DNA of 58,473 nucleotides from an uncultured bacterium (lineage in GTDB: Bacteria > Verrucomicrobiota > Lentisphaeria > Victivallales > UBA1829), in contig CACWOL010000011.1 of assembly GCA_902762495.1 (NCBI GenBank), positions 1-58,473 of the forward strand, in the 5' to 3' direction. The notes beneath the pieces were generated by a model. That model was not told the origin of the DNA and ran no database searches. It saw only the letters and a program-made list of their open reading frames with translations. This document shows, one piece after another, positions 19,448 through 28,828 of this stretch. Positions within the stretch are counted from its first letter, which is position 1; the number at the start of each line of letters is the position of its first letter. A program made the position numbers and the translations under genes.

Positions 19448-21576
19448 GGTTGCGGGGTCCCTTCTGCGCCGTCCGCTTCGGCGGGCTGAGCATTGGATTT
19501 GGGTCTTGAATAGAATATCACGACTTGTTTTTCAGTCAGTTTGTCGAGCTTGCGCTGAAGTTTTGCGTTTTCGGGGTCGGCGGCCAGGGCGGCTTTAAGC
19601 CGTCTCTCCCGGCGCAAGGCCGGCTCGCTGAGTCCGGAGCCATCACAGTAACAGATAGCCGTCAGATACCTGTACATCGGGGAAGACGTGGGGTAATTCC
19701 TCGGTTCGGGCGAGTTGTTCTGGTATTCCATGATGTGCCGCACCCATTCTCCGCGCGTGATCACCATGCCGCCGTGTTCCTTCACTTCATGCAGAAACTC
19801 CATGAACTCCTCCGGGCCCTTGATGTCGACCGTGTCGGAAATGAACGTGCGGTTGGAGTCGTCGAGCTTCTCCAGCGAGAACATCTTCACCGGTGCAGGG
19901 AGATCCAGGTAGAACGCCAGTTCCGCGCCATTGGACGAACCGAAAAACGCCACACGGTTGATATAGTCCGGGTCCTTCGCAAGGATCTCCTTCAGCAAGG
20001 CGGCCTGCTTGCGCAGGAAAGGGGCGGCCGGTTCGATGGATTTGGTCCGGCTCAGCTGCGGGATCAGGAAGGAGAAGACGGTGAACAGGACGAACGCCAC
20101 GAACGGGACCACACGGTTCAGAGGATCGGTGGCGGGCGCGAAAACGCCCTCGGCATTCTCCTGTTTGAGTTTCTTCCGCGAACGTCGCCAGAAGATCAGG
20201 AACCCGATCCCAACGATGAGGGCGAACGGAGCAAGGGCCGCGGACAGCAGCACGTCCAAATCCCTGCTTCCCATCGGAATGTATCGGAGAGGACTGGCCT
20301 TCCCGGTACATAATCCGATGTAGTCGAGGAAGGTGATCCCCGGAGTCAGGACGGCAAACACGATCAGGAGGATGGCGGCGGCCGGGATCAGCGCGTCCAC
20401 GAGTTTCGCAAATTTGTCAGTGATCTTCCGCAGGAAAGACCAACCCTCCTGCGGCTCGGAGAACCAGGCGGCGGTGAAGAGCGCGCACCACGGCACGATC
20501 GGCAGGATGTAGTACGAACGGCGCGACCGCGAGGCGGAGAACAGGATAAAGATGAACACCATCGAGGCGAACAGCCACAGCGTGTCCTTCGAGCACGGCT
20601 TGCGGGAGGACAAGTCCTCCACAGAAGCAGTGCCTTGCTTCGCAACGGCACGGATGAGCCCGTAGACATAATCAATGACCGCGAAAATGAAGAAGGGCGT
20701 CCACGGGATCATCAGGCGCGGCAGATACAGGAAATACACGTAGAACGGGTCCTTGTTGTGGTCCCACGGATTGAACACGCGCATCAGGTTCTCGCGGAAC
20801 ACCAGCACGATGCCGCTCGCGCCGTAGTTTTCCGACATCACGGCCTCCAGCACGAACGGCACGGCGTACAGGCAGAGCCCGCCGAGGAAGAACGCGAGGA
20901 AGAATTTCCAGTTCAGATGCAGCCGGAACGACTTGCGGACGACGCAGTCGATGACTGCCAGCGCGGGCGGGATGACGAACGCGGGAAGCCCCTTGGTCTG
21001 CGCCCCGACCGCGCAGCAGCCCCAGAACGCGAAATACGCCCAGAAGGACGGCGTTTCGCGATGATGCAGATACACCGTCACGGCCATCACGATGAAGACC
21101 GTCTGCTCCATGTCGGCCTCGGCGAGGCGGCCCCAGACAATGAACGAATACGTGCTGAGCAGGATCCAGCCCGCCAGATACGCCGTGCGCTCGGAATAGA
21201 ACTTGCGGGCGACGGAAATGATGCAGCCGAGCCCGGCAAGCGCAAACAGTGCGCTCGGGAGACGTACGGAAAGTTCGGTCACACGTCCGCCCGCGAGCTT
21301 CGAGAGGATCGCGGCGAACCAGTAACTGACGAGCGGCTTGTCGAAATACGCCTGGCCGTTGATGCGCGGATGCAGCCAGTCGCCGGTCATGAGCATTTCG
21401 CGGACGACCTCGAACCAGCGGGCTTCCGAGCGGATGGCGGGGTAGATGCCGAGTCCGAGGAAAAGGACGAAGCAGGCGAACACCCAGAACGTGATCCACT
21501 TCGCATTTTTGCGAATCGAGGGGATCAGTGTGTCGCTGCACTTCTGAAACCGCATCATGTCGAACCCGCCCGCCAT
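19444..21576 (-). CDS. arnT: ArnT-like family 39 glycosyltransferase (lipid A aminoarabinose transferase)
   Basis: A 710-residue multi-spanning protein of the PMT/ArnT group. The first periplasmic loop has SEARWFEVVREM and AYFDKPLVSYW, the family's catalytic region. About a dozen hydrophobic helices fill residues 30-510. The C-terminal 200 residues are soluble and end in a charged helix plus a Pro/Ala/Glu-rich tail; I recall enterobacterial ArnT at about 550 residues, so this is longer. It should transfer aminoarabinose from undecaprenyl phosphate to lipid A at the periplasmic face. GAGG overlaps the arnB stop codon just upstream. Confidence 0.85.
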   Translation of the reverse strand: MAGGFDMMRFQKCSDTLIPSIRKNAKWITFWVFACFVLFLGLGIYPAIRSEARWFEVVREMLMTGDWLHPRINGQAYFDKPLVSYWFAAILSKLAGGRVTELSVRLPSALFALAGLGCIISVARKFYSERTAYLAGWILLSTYSFIVWGRLAEADMEQTVFIVMAVTVYLHHRETPSFWAYFAFWGCCAVGAQTKGLPAFVIPPALAVIDCVVRKSFRLHLNWKFFLAFFLGGLCLYAVPFVLEAVMSENYGASGIVLVFRENLMRVFNPWDHNKDPFYVYFLYLPRLMIPWTPFFIFAVIDYVYGLIRAVAKQGTASVEDLSSRKPCSKDTLWLFASMVFIFILFSASRSRRSYYILPIVPWCALFTAAWFSEPQEGWSFLRKITDKFAKLVDALIPAAAILLIVFAVLTPGITFLDYIGLCTGKASPLRYIPMGSRDLDVLLSAALAPFALIVGIGFLIFWRRSRKKLKQENAEGVFAPATDPLNRVVPFVAFVLFTVFSFLIPQLSRTKSIEPAAPFLRKQAALLKEILAKDPDYINRVAFFGSSNGAELAFYLDLPAPVKMFSLEKLDDSNRTFISDTVDIKGPEEFMEFLHEVKEHGGMVITRGEWVRHIMEYQNNSPEPRNYPTSSPMYRYLTAICYCDGSGLSEPALRRERRLKAALAADPENAKLQRKLDKLTEKQVVIFYSRPKSNAQPAEADGAEGTPQP

Positions 21577-21587
21577 GCAGTCTTACC

Positions 21588-22739
21588 TCACTTCGCCAGA
21601 ATCTCTTTGCAGGTATCGATCACGTCGTCGACGTCGGCGTCGGACATGCCGGGGAAGAACGGCAGCGAGAAGATGCGCTCGCTGTTCCACTCGGTGTTCG
21701 GCAGGGCGCCTGCCGGAACGGGGCAGGCCTCGCGGTAGTATTTCTGGCCGTGGACGCAGCGGAAATGCAGCCCGGTGCCGATGTTGCGCTTCTTGAGCTC
21801 GGACATGAAGTCGTCGCGCGTGATGCCGGTCTTGTCGATGTCCAGGCGCACGACCATCAGGTGGTAGGAATCCTTGTACTCGTACGCGGGCTGCGCCAGC
21901 GGAGTCAGCTCGGGGATATTCGCGAGGCGTTCGCGGTAGAGCGCGGCGAGGTGCCCGCGTTCGGCGTTCATGCGGTCCACGCGGGTCAGCTGGGTGATGC
22001 CCAAGACGGCCTGCATGTCCGGCATGTTGAACTTGAATCCGGGTTCGACCACCTGCGCCTGCGGGGCGCGGCCCATGGTCTGGCGGTCGTAGGCGTCGAC
22101 GCCGAGGCCGTGGAACTTGAGGCTGCGGACGCGGTCGGCGAGCGCCGCATCGTCCGTGGCGAACATGCCGCCCTCGCCCGTGGTGATGTTCTTGATCGGG
22201 TGGAACGAGAACATCACGTGCCCGTGTTTGCCGATGCGTTCGCCCTTGAACTCGGCGCCGAGCGCGTGCGCGGCGTCTTCGATGAGCACGACGTTGTGCT
22301 TGGCGGCGACGGCGCGGATCTTGTCAAGCTCCAGCACGCCGCCCGCGAAATGGACCGGGACGATCGCCTTCGTGCGCGGCGTGATCGCCGCCTCGATCGC
22401 TTCCGCTGTAATCATGAGCGTGTCGCGGTCGCAGTCGACGAAGACCGGCTTCGCGCCGTACAAAGAAACGACGTTCGGCAGGGAAACCCACGTCATGGAC
22501 GGCGTGATGACTTCGTCGCCGGGCTTCAGGCCGAGCGCGCGGAACAGCACCTCCATCACGGTCGTTTCGGAGGTCAGCGGGATCGCATGTTTCGCGCCGG
22601 TATAGGCGCAGAAAGCCTTTTCGAATTCGGCGTTCTTCGGGCCGGTGGTGATCCAGCCGGAACGCAGCACATTGGCGACCTCGGAAATCTCCCATTCCTG
22701 GATCGAGGGCTTGGAGAAAGGCAGAAATGTTTCGCGCAT
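21588..22739 (-). CDS. arnB: UDP-4-amino-4-deoxy-L-arabinose aminotransferase
   Basis: A 383-residue PLP-dependent DegT/DnrJ/EryC1-family aminotransferase. Lys183 in SFHPIKNITTGEGG is the PLP lysine, LIEDAAHALGAE binds the cofactor ring, and TSETTVMEVLFRALG lies in the N-terminal domain. It transfers the amino group from glutamate to the UDP-4-keto-pentose made by ArnA. It is the first gene of the arn operon and has its own promoter at 22783..22811. Other DegT aminotransferases look alike; the operon fixes the assignment. Confidence 0.94.
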   Translation of the reverse strand: MRETFLPFSKPSIQEWEISEVANVLRSGWITTGPKNAEFEKAFCAYTGAKHAIPLTSETTVMEVLFRALGLKPGDEVITPSMTWVSLPNVVSLYGAKPVFVDCDRDTLMITAEAIEAAITPRTKAIVPVHFAGGVLELDKIRAVAAKHNVVLIEDAAHALGAEFKGERIGKHGHVMFSFHPIKNITTGEGGMFATDDAALADRVRSLKFHGLGVDAYDRQTMGRAPQAQVVEPGFKFNMPDMQAVLGITQLTRVDRMNAERGHLAALYRERLANIPELTPLAQPAYEYKDSYHLMVVRLDIDKTGITRDDFMSELKKRNIGTGLHFRCVHGQKYYREACPVPAGALPNTEWNSERIFSLPFFPGMSDADVDDVIDTCKEILAK

Positions 22740-22782
22740 AAAAATAAAGTCCTGTCTGAACTGTTGCAGTAATTATTTATAT

Positions 22783-22811
22783 AATATACCCCTGTAATTG
22801 AAGATATGCAA
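22783..22811 (-). promoter_or_regulatory. Promoter of the arn operon
   Basis: Read on the minus strand: -35 TTGCAT (22811..22806), a 17-bp spacer and -10 TATATT (22788..22783). It lies between the secDF terminator and arnB. No PmrA-like or other operator is obvious. Confidence 0.75.
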
Positions 22812-22832
22812 GCGCGCCCGCGCGAAAACGCC

Positions 22833-22869
22833 AAAAAAAAGACGGCACGCCGGAAAGGCATGCCGTCTT
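22833..22869 (-). terminator. Terminator of yajC-secDF
   Basis: A strong stem (AAGACGGCATGCC pairing with GGCGTGCCGTCTT) is followed on the minus strand by eight T. It separates secDF from the arn operon. Confidence 0.9.
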
Positions 22870-22897
22870 GCGGAATCGGTTGTTTGTTCGCGAGAGG

Positions 22898-25543
22898 TCA
22901 GGCCTTGGCCGCCTCGCCGCTGTCGTCCTTCTTCGCGTCGTCCGGACCTTCGGAGGAGATGTTGCGCTCTTCCTTGTGCCAGTAGGCGGTGATCATGGGG
23001 GAGACGAAGATGGAGGAGTAGCAGCCGGCCACGTTACCGATCAGGATGACCGCCACGAAGTCGCGGATACCGTCGCCGCCGAAGATCAGCTGGCAGATGA
23101 GGACCAGCATGACGCAGACGGAGGTCAGGATGGTACGGCCGAGCGTCTGGTTCAAGCTCAGTTCAACGATCTGGAAGTAGGTGAGGCCCTTGCGCGTACG
23201 GAGATTTTCGCGCTGACGGTCGAAGATCACGATGGTGTCGTTGACCGAGTAGCCGATGAGGGTCAGCAGCGAGGCCACCACCTGCAGCGAGATCTGGCCG
23301 CCGAAGAGCAGGTACAGACCCGTCGCCACGATCACGTCGTGAACCAGGGCGATATTCGCCGCGATGGAGTACGAGAACTGGAAGCGGATGACCATGTAGA
23401 TGATCATGCCGATCATGGCGCAGATGAGGGCCTTGATGGCGGAACGCGTGAACGCCGCGCCGATCAATGCGCCGAGGGTGGACTCGGAGAGCTTGGTGAG
23501 CTTCACGTCGGGATACGCTTCGTCGAGCTTCTGAATCAGCGTGTCGGCGTTCTCCTGGGAGACGGTGCCGGTGCCGCGGTCGCGCACGACGAGCTCCAGC
23601 ACGCTCTTGCCGTCGACGTTGTTCTCGTCGGTGATCTTCTTATAGGTAGCCTTGGCGTCGTAGCCTTCCTTCTCCAGGACCTTTTCGATGTCGCTGGCGG
23701 GAATCTGCGCCATGGCCTTGTCTTTCGGGACGTAGCTGACGATCAGCTGGGTGCCGCCCGTGAAGTCGATGCTGAGGGCGTCGCGGCCGCGCACGAAGAC
23801 CGTAACGAGCGAAACGAGGATCAGGCAGGCGGAAATGCCGAAGCCGACGAAACGGAACTTGATGAAGTCGAAGTGCGGATGCGGCAGGAACATCATCATG
23901 TTGATCTTCTTGATCTTCAGCGGGAGCATCAGGAAGAACTCGAAGAGCAGACGGGACAGGAAGACCGCCGAGAACATGGTCGTGAAAATACCGATGACCA
24001 GCGTCATGGCGAATCCCTTGATCGCGCCGGTGCCCTGCCAGTAGAGGATGGCGCCGGTGAAGAGCGTCGTCACGTTCGAGTCGAAGATGGCGGAGAAGGC
24101 GCGGTCGAAACCGGTCTTCACAGCGTAGTCGAGCGACTTGCCGGCGTCCTGTTCCTCGCGGATGCGTTCGTAGATCAGCACGTTGGCGTCGACGGCCATA
24201 CCGAGGGTGAGGATGATGCCGGCTATGCCGGGGAGCGTCAGGGTCACGTCGAAGGCCGCCATGGCGCCGAGGAGCACGCCCGTGTTCACGACCAGGGAAA
24301 TGTTCGCCACGAGGCCGGCGAGGCGGTAGTAGATGAGCATGAAGATCATCACGAGGGCCGTACCGAGGATGCCGCTGTAGATACTCTTGCGGATAGTCTC
24401 CTGGCCGACCGTGGCGTCGATGTCGGAACGGGACGCGATCGTGATCACGAAGGGCAGACTGCCGCTCTTCAGGGCGTCGGACACGCTCTTGGCTTCGTCC
24501 TGGGAGAAGGAGCCGGTGATGCGGGCGGTGCCGCCGTCGATCTTGGAAAGCAGGGTCGGCGCGGAGTAGAGCTGGCCGTCGAGCACGATGGCGAGGCGTT
24601 CGCCGACGTGTTTGCCGGTAACTTCGCCGAACTGCACGGTGCCCGCCGTGTTGAAGAACAGCAGGATCTCGCGCTGGCCGAACTCGTTCATAGTCACATA
24701 GGAATCCTTGATGTTGTCGCCTTCCATCTGGACGGTCGTTTCAACAAGGGTGTAGTCCGTGATCAGGTTGTTGCCGTCGCGGCGTTCCTCAGCGAGGAAT
24801 TCGGCTTCGGACGGAGTGTCGGGATAGGATTCCGGATCACCGCCCTGTGCGAGGTAGGCCATGAACTTCGGCACCTCGATGTCGTTGTTCGGGTGAACGA
24901 GGCGGAATTCAAGTTTCGCGGAACGAAGAATCAGCTTTTCGAGGTTGGCGCGGTCGTCGGAGTTGACGGACGGAACACGCACGGAGACGAAATCCTGACC
25001 GGCAGGAGAAATTTCCGTTTCGAAGTAGTTCTGAGCTTCCAGACGCTTGCGGAGCGTTTCGATGGCATTGTCGCGGAACGAATCGAACTGCGCGCCGTCC
25101 ATCTCCTTGTCGGCCTGCAGATGCAGGAGGAATTCGGCACCGCCGTTGAGGTCGATGCCGAGGCGGATCGCGCCGGAGGCGTTCTTGCGGACCAGGGAAA
25201 TCACGTCGCCGTTGTTCTGAAGCTTCTGCGCCTTCACGATGTTCGGCTTCACGAAGTGGACGAGGTCGACGGAGAGCGCGGCGGAACCGTCTTCCCTGGT
25301 CTCGCGCGCCGCAGCTTCGAGGGCGGTGGAAGGATACAGATACTTGATCTTGTCTTCCTGCTGGAGGGCTTTCGCGCGCTCGACCACTTTCTGGATGGTC
25401 GGATCGGCGGGATCGGCGAGCAGTTTAAAGAACGTCTCATAGAAATCGCTCTGCTTCAGCGGGAACATGGCCGCGACGAACACGGCGATCACAGCCAGCG
25501 CGAAGACGCAGTAAATGGCAAATGTGCTCTTGCTGTTCTTCAT
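22898..25543 (-). CDS. secDF: SecD-SecF fusion, protein translocase accessory subunit
   Basis: An 881-residue RND-type membrane protein that uses the proton gradient to help proteins leave the SecYEG channel. The SecD half has one N-terminal helix, a large periplasmic region with GLDLNGGAEFLLHL, and five helices including GIILTLGMAVDANVLIYERI. The SecF half follows (about residue 580) with IDFTGGTQLIVSY and a second helix bundle with TLIGYSVNDTIVIFDR. The tail is Glu/Asp/Lys-rich. SecD and SecF are separate in E. coli and fused in several other phyla. The start overlaps the yajC stop by 4 nt. Confidence 0.96.
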   Translation of the reverse strand: MKNSKSTFAIYCVFALAVIAVFVAAMFPLKQSDFYETFFKLLADPADPTIQKVVERAKALQQEDKIKYLYPSTALEAAARETREDGSAALSVDLVHFVKPNIVKAQKLQNNGDVISLVRKNASGAIRLGIDLNGGAEFLLHLQADKEMDGAQFDSFRDNAIETLRKRLEAQNYFETEISPAGQDFVSVRVPSVNSDDRANLEKLILRSAKLEFRLVHPNNDIEVPKFMAYLAQGGDPESYPDTPSEAEFLAEERRDGNNLITDYTLVETTVQMEGDNIKDSYVTMNEFGQREILLFFNTAGTVQFGEVTGKHVGERLAIVLDGQLYSAPTLLSKIDGGTARITGSFSQDEAKSVSDALKSGSLPFVITIASRSDIDATVGQETIRKSIYSGILGTALVMIFMLIYYRLAGLVANISLVVNTGVLLGAMAAFDVTLTLPGIAGIILTLGMAVDANVLIYERIREEQDAGKSLDYAVKTGFDRAFSAIFDSNVTTLFTGAILYWQGTGAIKGFAMTLVIGIFTTMFSAVFLSRLLFEFFLMLPLKIKKINMMMFLPHPHFDFIKFRFVGFGISACLILVSLVTVFVRGRDALSIDFTGGTQLIVSYVPKDKAMAQIPASDIEKVLEKEGYDAKATYKKITDENNVDGKSVLELVVRDRGTGTVSQENADTLIQKLDEAYPDVKLTKLSESTLGALIGAAFTRSAIKALICAMIGMIIYMVIRFQFSYSIAANIALVHDVIVATGLYLLFGGQISLQVVASLLTLIGYSVNDTIVIFDRQRENLRTRKGLTYFQIVELSLNQTLGRTILTSVCVMLVLICQLIFGGDGIRDFVAVILIGNVAGCYSSIFVSPMITAYWHKEERNISSEGPDDAKKDDSGEAAKA

Positions 25544-25989
25544 TTCTTCGTCACCTCGGCTTTCGTGTCGGCGGCGTCGGCAGCGGGCGTGATGACCTGC
25601 GCGACGGCCGAACGGGAAATGGCGATCTGGACGTTGTTCGCGACCTTCAGCATGAACTGGTCCTTCTGAACTTCGGCGATCTCGCCGATGATGCCGCCGC
25701 TGGTCATGATCTTCGTGCCCTTGCGGATCGAATTCATCATTTCTTCGCGTTTCTTTTTTTCCTTGCTGCTGGTGCGCATGGAAATCGCGATCATCACGCC
25801 GATCAGGATGATGAACGGGATCATCATCATGCCGGAGGACGGAGGCGGAGCCTGCTGCTGTCCGGCTTCGGATGCGGGCGCGCCGGTCTGGGCGACGGTG
25901 GTTTCTACGGCAGAAGCAGCGGCAGTTGCGCTCACGGAACCATCCGCGGCCTGCGCGAAAACGACAAAGGAAGTGTTTGCCATGTTCAA
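25540..25989 (-). CDS. yajC: Preprotein translocase subunit YajC
   Basis: A 149-residue small membrane protein that associates with SecDF. A Gln/Pro/Ala-rich N-terminal region precedes one hydrophobic helix (MMMIPFIILIGVMIAIS), then the conserved motif KGTKIMTSGGIIGEIAEV. The N-terminal extension is longer than in E. coli YajC. It is the first gene of the yajC-secDF operon, with a promoter at 26035..26062. Confidence 0.92.
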   Translation of the reverse strand: MNMANTSFVVFAQAADGSVSATAAASAVETTVAQTGAPASEAGQQQAPPPSSGMMMIPFIILIGVMIAISMRTSSKEKKKREEMMNSIRKGTKIMTSGGIIGEIAEVQKDQFMLKVANNVQIAISRSAVAQVITPAADAADTKAEVTKK

Positions 25990-26034
25990 AACTTTCTGGT
26001 TATGTTGAAGCTAAAATTGTATGCGTAAAACTAT

Positions 26035-26062
26035 AATATACACCCTTTTTCCAAATAAACAA
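26035..26062 (-). promoter_or_regulatory. Promoter of yajC-secDF
   Basis: Read on the minus strand: -35 TTGTTT (26062..26057), a 16-bp spacer and -10 TATATT (26040..26035). Confidence 0.65.
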
Positions 26063-26199
26063 GAATATTTTCCGAAAAAGTGAGGATTTCCGCGCGAAAG
26101 AAGAGTCGAAAATGTGTTTCACGGCAGGGACACGGTGTGTTTTACTGCAGGGATCGAACCGGGCAAAAGCTCTTTTTAGAACAAAAGCTGGTTTTTCTT

Positions 26200-26257
26200 C
26201 AAGTTTCAGTTAAAAGGAACTGTTTTTAATTGAAACTTGCGTGTACGCGCGGGAAAG
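26200..26257 (+). repeat. Dispersed hairpin repeat, copy 2
   Basis: Arms at 26200..26215 and 26224..26239 pair over 16 bp with one G-T position; the loop is 8 nt. The 18-nt tail CGTGTACGCGCGGGAAAG follows. It has the same geometry as the other two copies. Confidence 0.9.
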
Positions 26258-26394
26258 ATTCCCTGGCATTCCATCGAATCGCCGTTTCAGGGCAAATCAC
26301 CGATTTCCAGGGAAAACGTCCTGATCCAAAACAACGGTCAGGAGTTCGTCATGTATGAACCATCTTCATGTTTCCCAGTAAAGCAGAAAATCTC

Positions 26395-26452
26395 CAAGTT
26401 TCAGTTAAAAAGAACTTGTTTTAACTGAAACTTGCGTGTATGCGCGGGAAAG
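26395..26452 (+). repeat. Dispersed hairpin repeat, copy 3
   Basis: Perfect 16-nt arms (26395..26410 and 26419..26434), an 8-nt loop, and the tail CGTGTATGCGCGGGAAAG. It is in the same orientation as copy 2 and downstream of glgB. Confidence 0.9.
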
Positions 26453-26565
26453 CGTTTTCCAGCGTTTTCGCACCCAATCAATGGATACACAAAACGGGGA
26501 TCTTTCTCAAAAAAGAATACGCACGCCGGAGCTGCAAATCCGCGGAATGAAACAGGAACTCCGGG

Positions 26566-28800
26566 TTATTTTCCGGATTTCTTTTTCGCGGCGGATTTCG
26601 GGGCCAGAACAATCGCGCCGAGCCACGGGAGCCGGAGCGTGATGAACTGTTTCTGGCCGTGGCATTCGCCGGGCGACGAGACCATTCTCTGGCCGTTCAG
26701 GAGTCCGGTCCCGCCATATTCCTCGCGGTCGGTATTGAACACCTCGACCCATTCGCCGGGAATCGGGACGCCTATGTTGAAGTCATCGCGCACGACCGGA
26801 GTCAGGTTCAGGATCACGACGAGCGGCGCTTTGCGCTGTTTGTCCCAGCGGATGAAGGAATAGACCGACTGCCTGAAATCGCCCCCGTCCAGCCACTGGA
26901 ACCCGGCGGGCGTGAAGTCATCCTCCCACAGGGCCGGCTGGCTGAGGTAGAACCTGTTCAGCTCGGCAACCATGCGATGGATGGAATCGTGCGACGGATA
27001 TTTGAGCAGGAGCCAGTCGACCGACTGGTTGTTGCAGTTCCACTCGATCACCTGCGCGAACTCGCCACCCATGAAGATGAGCTTTTTGCCCGGATGCGTC
27101 GCCATCAGGACGTACATCGCGCGCAGGTTGGCGAATTTCTGCACGTAGTCGCCGGACATGCGTCCGAAGAGGGAGAGCTTGCCGTGGACAACCTCGTCAT
27201 GGCTGAGCGGCAGGATGAAGTTTTCGGAGAACGCGTAGCAGATGGAGAACGCGAGCTGGCCGTGGTGGTAGCTGCGGTAGATCGGATCGAGCTTGAAATA
27301 GTCGAGCGTGTCGTGCATCCAGCCCATGTTCCACTTGAACGTGAATCCAAGGCCGCCGAGGTAGAGCGGACGGGAGACGCCGGGCCAGGACGTGGATTCC
27401 TCGGCGATCATGGAGATACCAGGGTACAGCTTGTGCGCGAGCTCGTTCAGGTGGCGGATAAACGCGATCGCCTCGAGGTTTTCGCAGCCGCCATATTCGT
27501 TCGGAATCCATTCGCCGTCGTTGCGCGAGTAGTTGAGGTAAAGCATGGAGGCGACGGCGTCCACGCGGAGTCCGTCAGCGTGGTATTGGTCGAGCCAGAA
27601 AAGCGCGCTGCCGATCAGGAACTGCCGCACCTCGTTGCGCCCGAAATTGAAGATGTACGTGCCCCAGTCCTTCTGTTCGCCCTTGCGCGGATCGGCATGT
27701 TCGTACAGGGCCGTACCGTCGAAGCGTCCGAGCGAGAAAGTATCGCGCGGGAAATGAGCGGGAACCCAGTCCAGGAACACGCCGATGCCGTGTTCGTGCA
27801 TGTAGTTCATGAACCAGGCGAAATCCTCCGGCGAACCGTAGCGCGCGGTCGGCGCATAGAACCCGGTCACCTGATAGCCCCACGACTGGTCCAGCGGATG
27901 TTCCATCACGGGGAGCAGTTCCACATGCGTATAGCCCATTTTCCGAACGTAATCCGCCAGCGCAACGGCAAGTTCGCGGTAGTTGTTGAACGTCTCTTTC
28001 ACCTCGGGCAGTTTCAGCCCGGGGCCGCCCCATGTTCCGAGGTGTACTTCATATATGTTCATGGGGCTGTCGACCGGATTCGTCGCGGCACGTTTCTTCA
28101 TCCAGGCGTCATCGGTCCATTGGAAAGGTTCCGCCTGCGGGACGATGCCGGCGTTGTTCGGGCGCAACTCCGTACGACGGGCGTACGGGTCGAGCTTCAG
28201 GACGATGGAACCGTCCGAGCCTTTCACCTCGAATTTATATACGTCGCCCGGTTTGAGGCCGGGGATAAAAAGTTCCCAGATGCCGGAAAGCCCGAGCATA
28301 CGCATCGGATGCCGCCGACCATCCCAGCAGTTGAAGTCGCCGACCACGGAAACGCGCTGTGCGTTCGGCGCCCAGACCGCGAACGAAACCCCCTCGACTC
28401 CACCGAGGTTCCGGACATGCGCTCCCATAACATCGTAGACACGCTGGTGTTCGCCCTGATTAAAGAGATAAATATCCATCTCGCCGAGCGTGGGCAGGAA
28501 ACAGTAGGGATCGGGCGAGGTGAACGTGCTGTCTGAATACTCCTTTTCGACCTCATACGCGAACAGATTCTTTCTTCTCGCGAAGAAACATGTGAAAATC
28601 CCCTGTTCATTTTCCCTCGTCGCGGGATAACGCTTGTTTCCGGCGAGGACTGTGACGGATTCCGCCTCGGGATCGTACACGCGGACCACAACTCCGCCTG
28701 ATACCTGATGCATGCCGAGGAACTCGTGCGGATTACGGCAGGACCCGGCAAGTATCTCGTTCATGACCGCGTTTTCCTGCGTATCGGGAAGCTTTTTCAT
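26566..28800 (-). CDS. glgB: 1,4-alpha-glucan branching enzyme
   Basis: A 744-residue GH13 enzyme that forms alpha-1,6 branches in glycogen. An N-terminal module and a CBM48-like beta-domain (EGVSFAVWAPNAQRVSVVGD) precede the catalytic barrel. The catalytic Asp lies in GLRVDAVASMLYLNYSR, the acid Glu in MIAEESTSWPG, and the third Asp in LPLSHDEVVHGK. Length is typical. AGGAGG sits upstream of the start. It closes the gmhA-uppS-cdsA-glgB gene string; no other glycogen gene is nearby. Confidence 0.96.
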   Translation of the reverse strand: MKKLPDTQENAVMNEILAGSCRNPHEFLGMHQVSGGVVVRVYDPEAESVTVLAGNKRYPATRENEQGIFTCFFARRKNLFAYEVEKEYSDSTFTSPDPYCFLPTLGEMDIYLFNQGEHQRVYDVMGAHVRNLGGVEGVSFAVWAPNAQRVSVVGDFNCWDGRRHPMRMLGLSGIWELFIPGLKPGDVYKFEVKGSDGSIVLKLDPYARRTELRPNNAGIVPQAEPFQWTDDAWMKKRAATNPVDSPMNIYEVHLGTWGGPGLKLPEVKETFNNYRELAVALADYVRKMGYTHVELLPVMEHPLDQSWGYQVTGFYAPTARYGSPEDFAWFMNYMHEHGIGVFLDWVPAHFPRDTFSLGRFDGTALYEHADPRKGEQKDWGTYIFNFGRNEVRQFLIGSALFWLDQYHADGLRVDAVASMLYLNYSRNDGEWIPNEYGGCENLEAIAFIRHLNELAHKLYPGISMIAEESTSWPGVSRPLYLGGLGFTFKWNMGWMHDTLDYFKLDPIYRSYHHGQLAFSICYAFSENFILPLSHDEVVHGKLSLFGRMSGDYVQKFANLRAMYVLMATHPGKKLIFMGGEFAQVIEWNCNNQSVDWLLLKYPSHDSIHRMVAELNRFYLSQPALWEDDFTPAGFQWLDGGDFRQSVYSFIRWDKQRKAPLVVILNLTPVVRDDFNIGVPIPGEWVEVFNTDREEYGGTGLLNGQRMVSSPGECHGQKQFITLRLPWLGAIVLAPKSAAKKKSGK

Positions 28801-28828
28801 GGCAAACGTCCTCCTGTAGGGCGGATGA

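Larger units (their letters stand above)
26041..26565. other. Gene-free region between yajC and glgB
   Basis: It holds the -35 box of yajC and two tandemly oriented copies of the hairpin repeat (26200..26257 and 26395..26452), 195 bp apart. Short frames that start in the repeat tails are not credible genes. Nothing else recognisable is seen. Confidence 0.7.

Noticed and set aside
26140..26165. GGGATCGAACC-like string resembling the T-arm of a tRNA
   Set aside because: No matching stem, anticodon arm or acceptor could be built on either strand.
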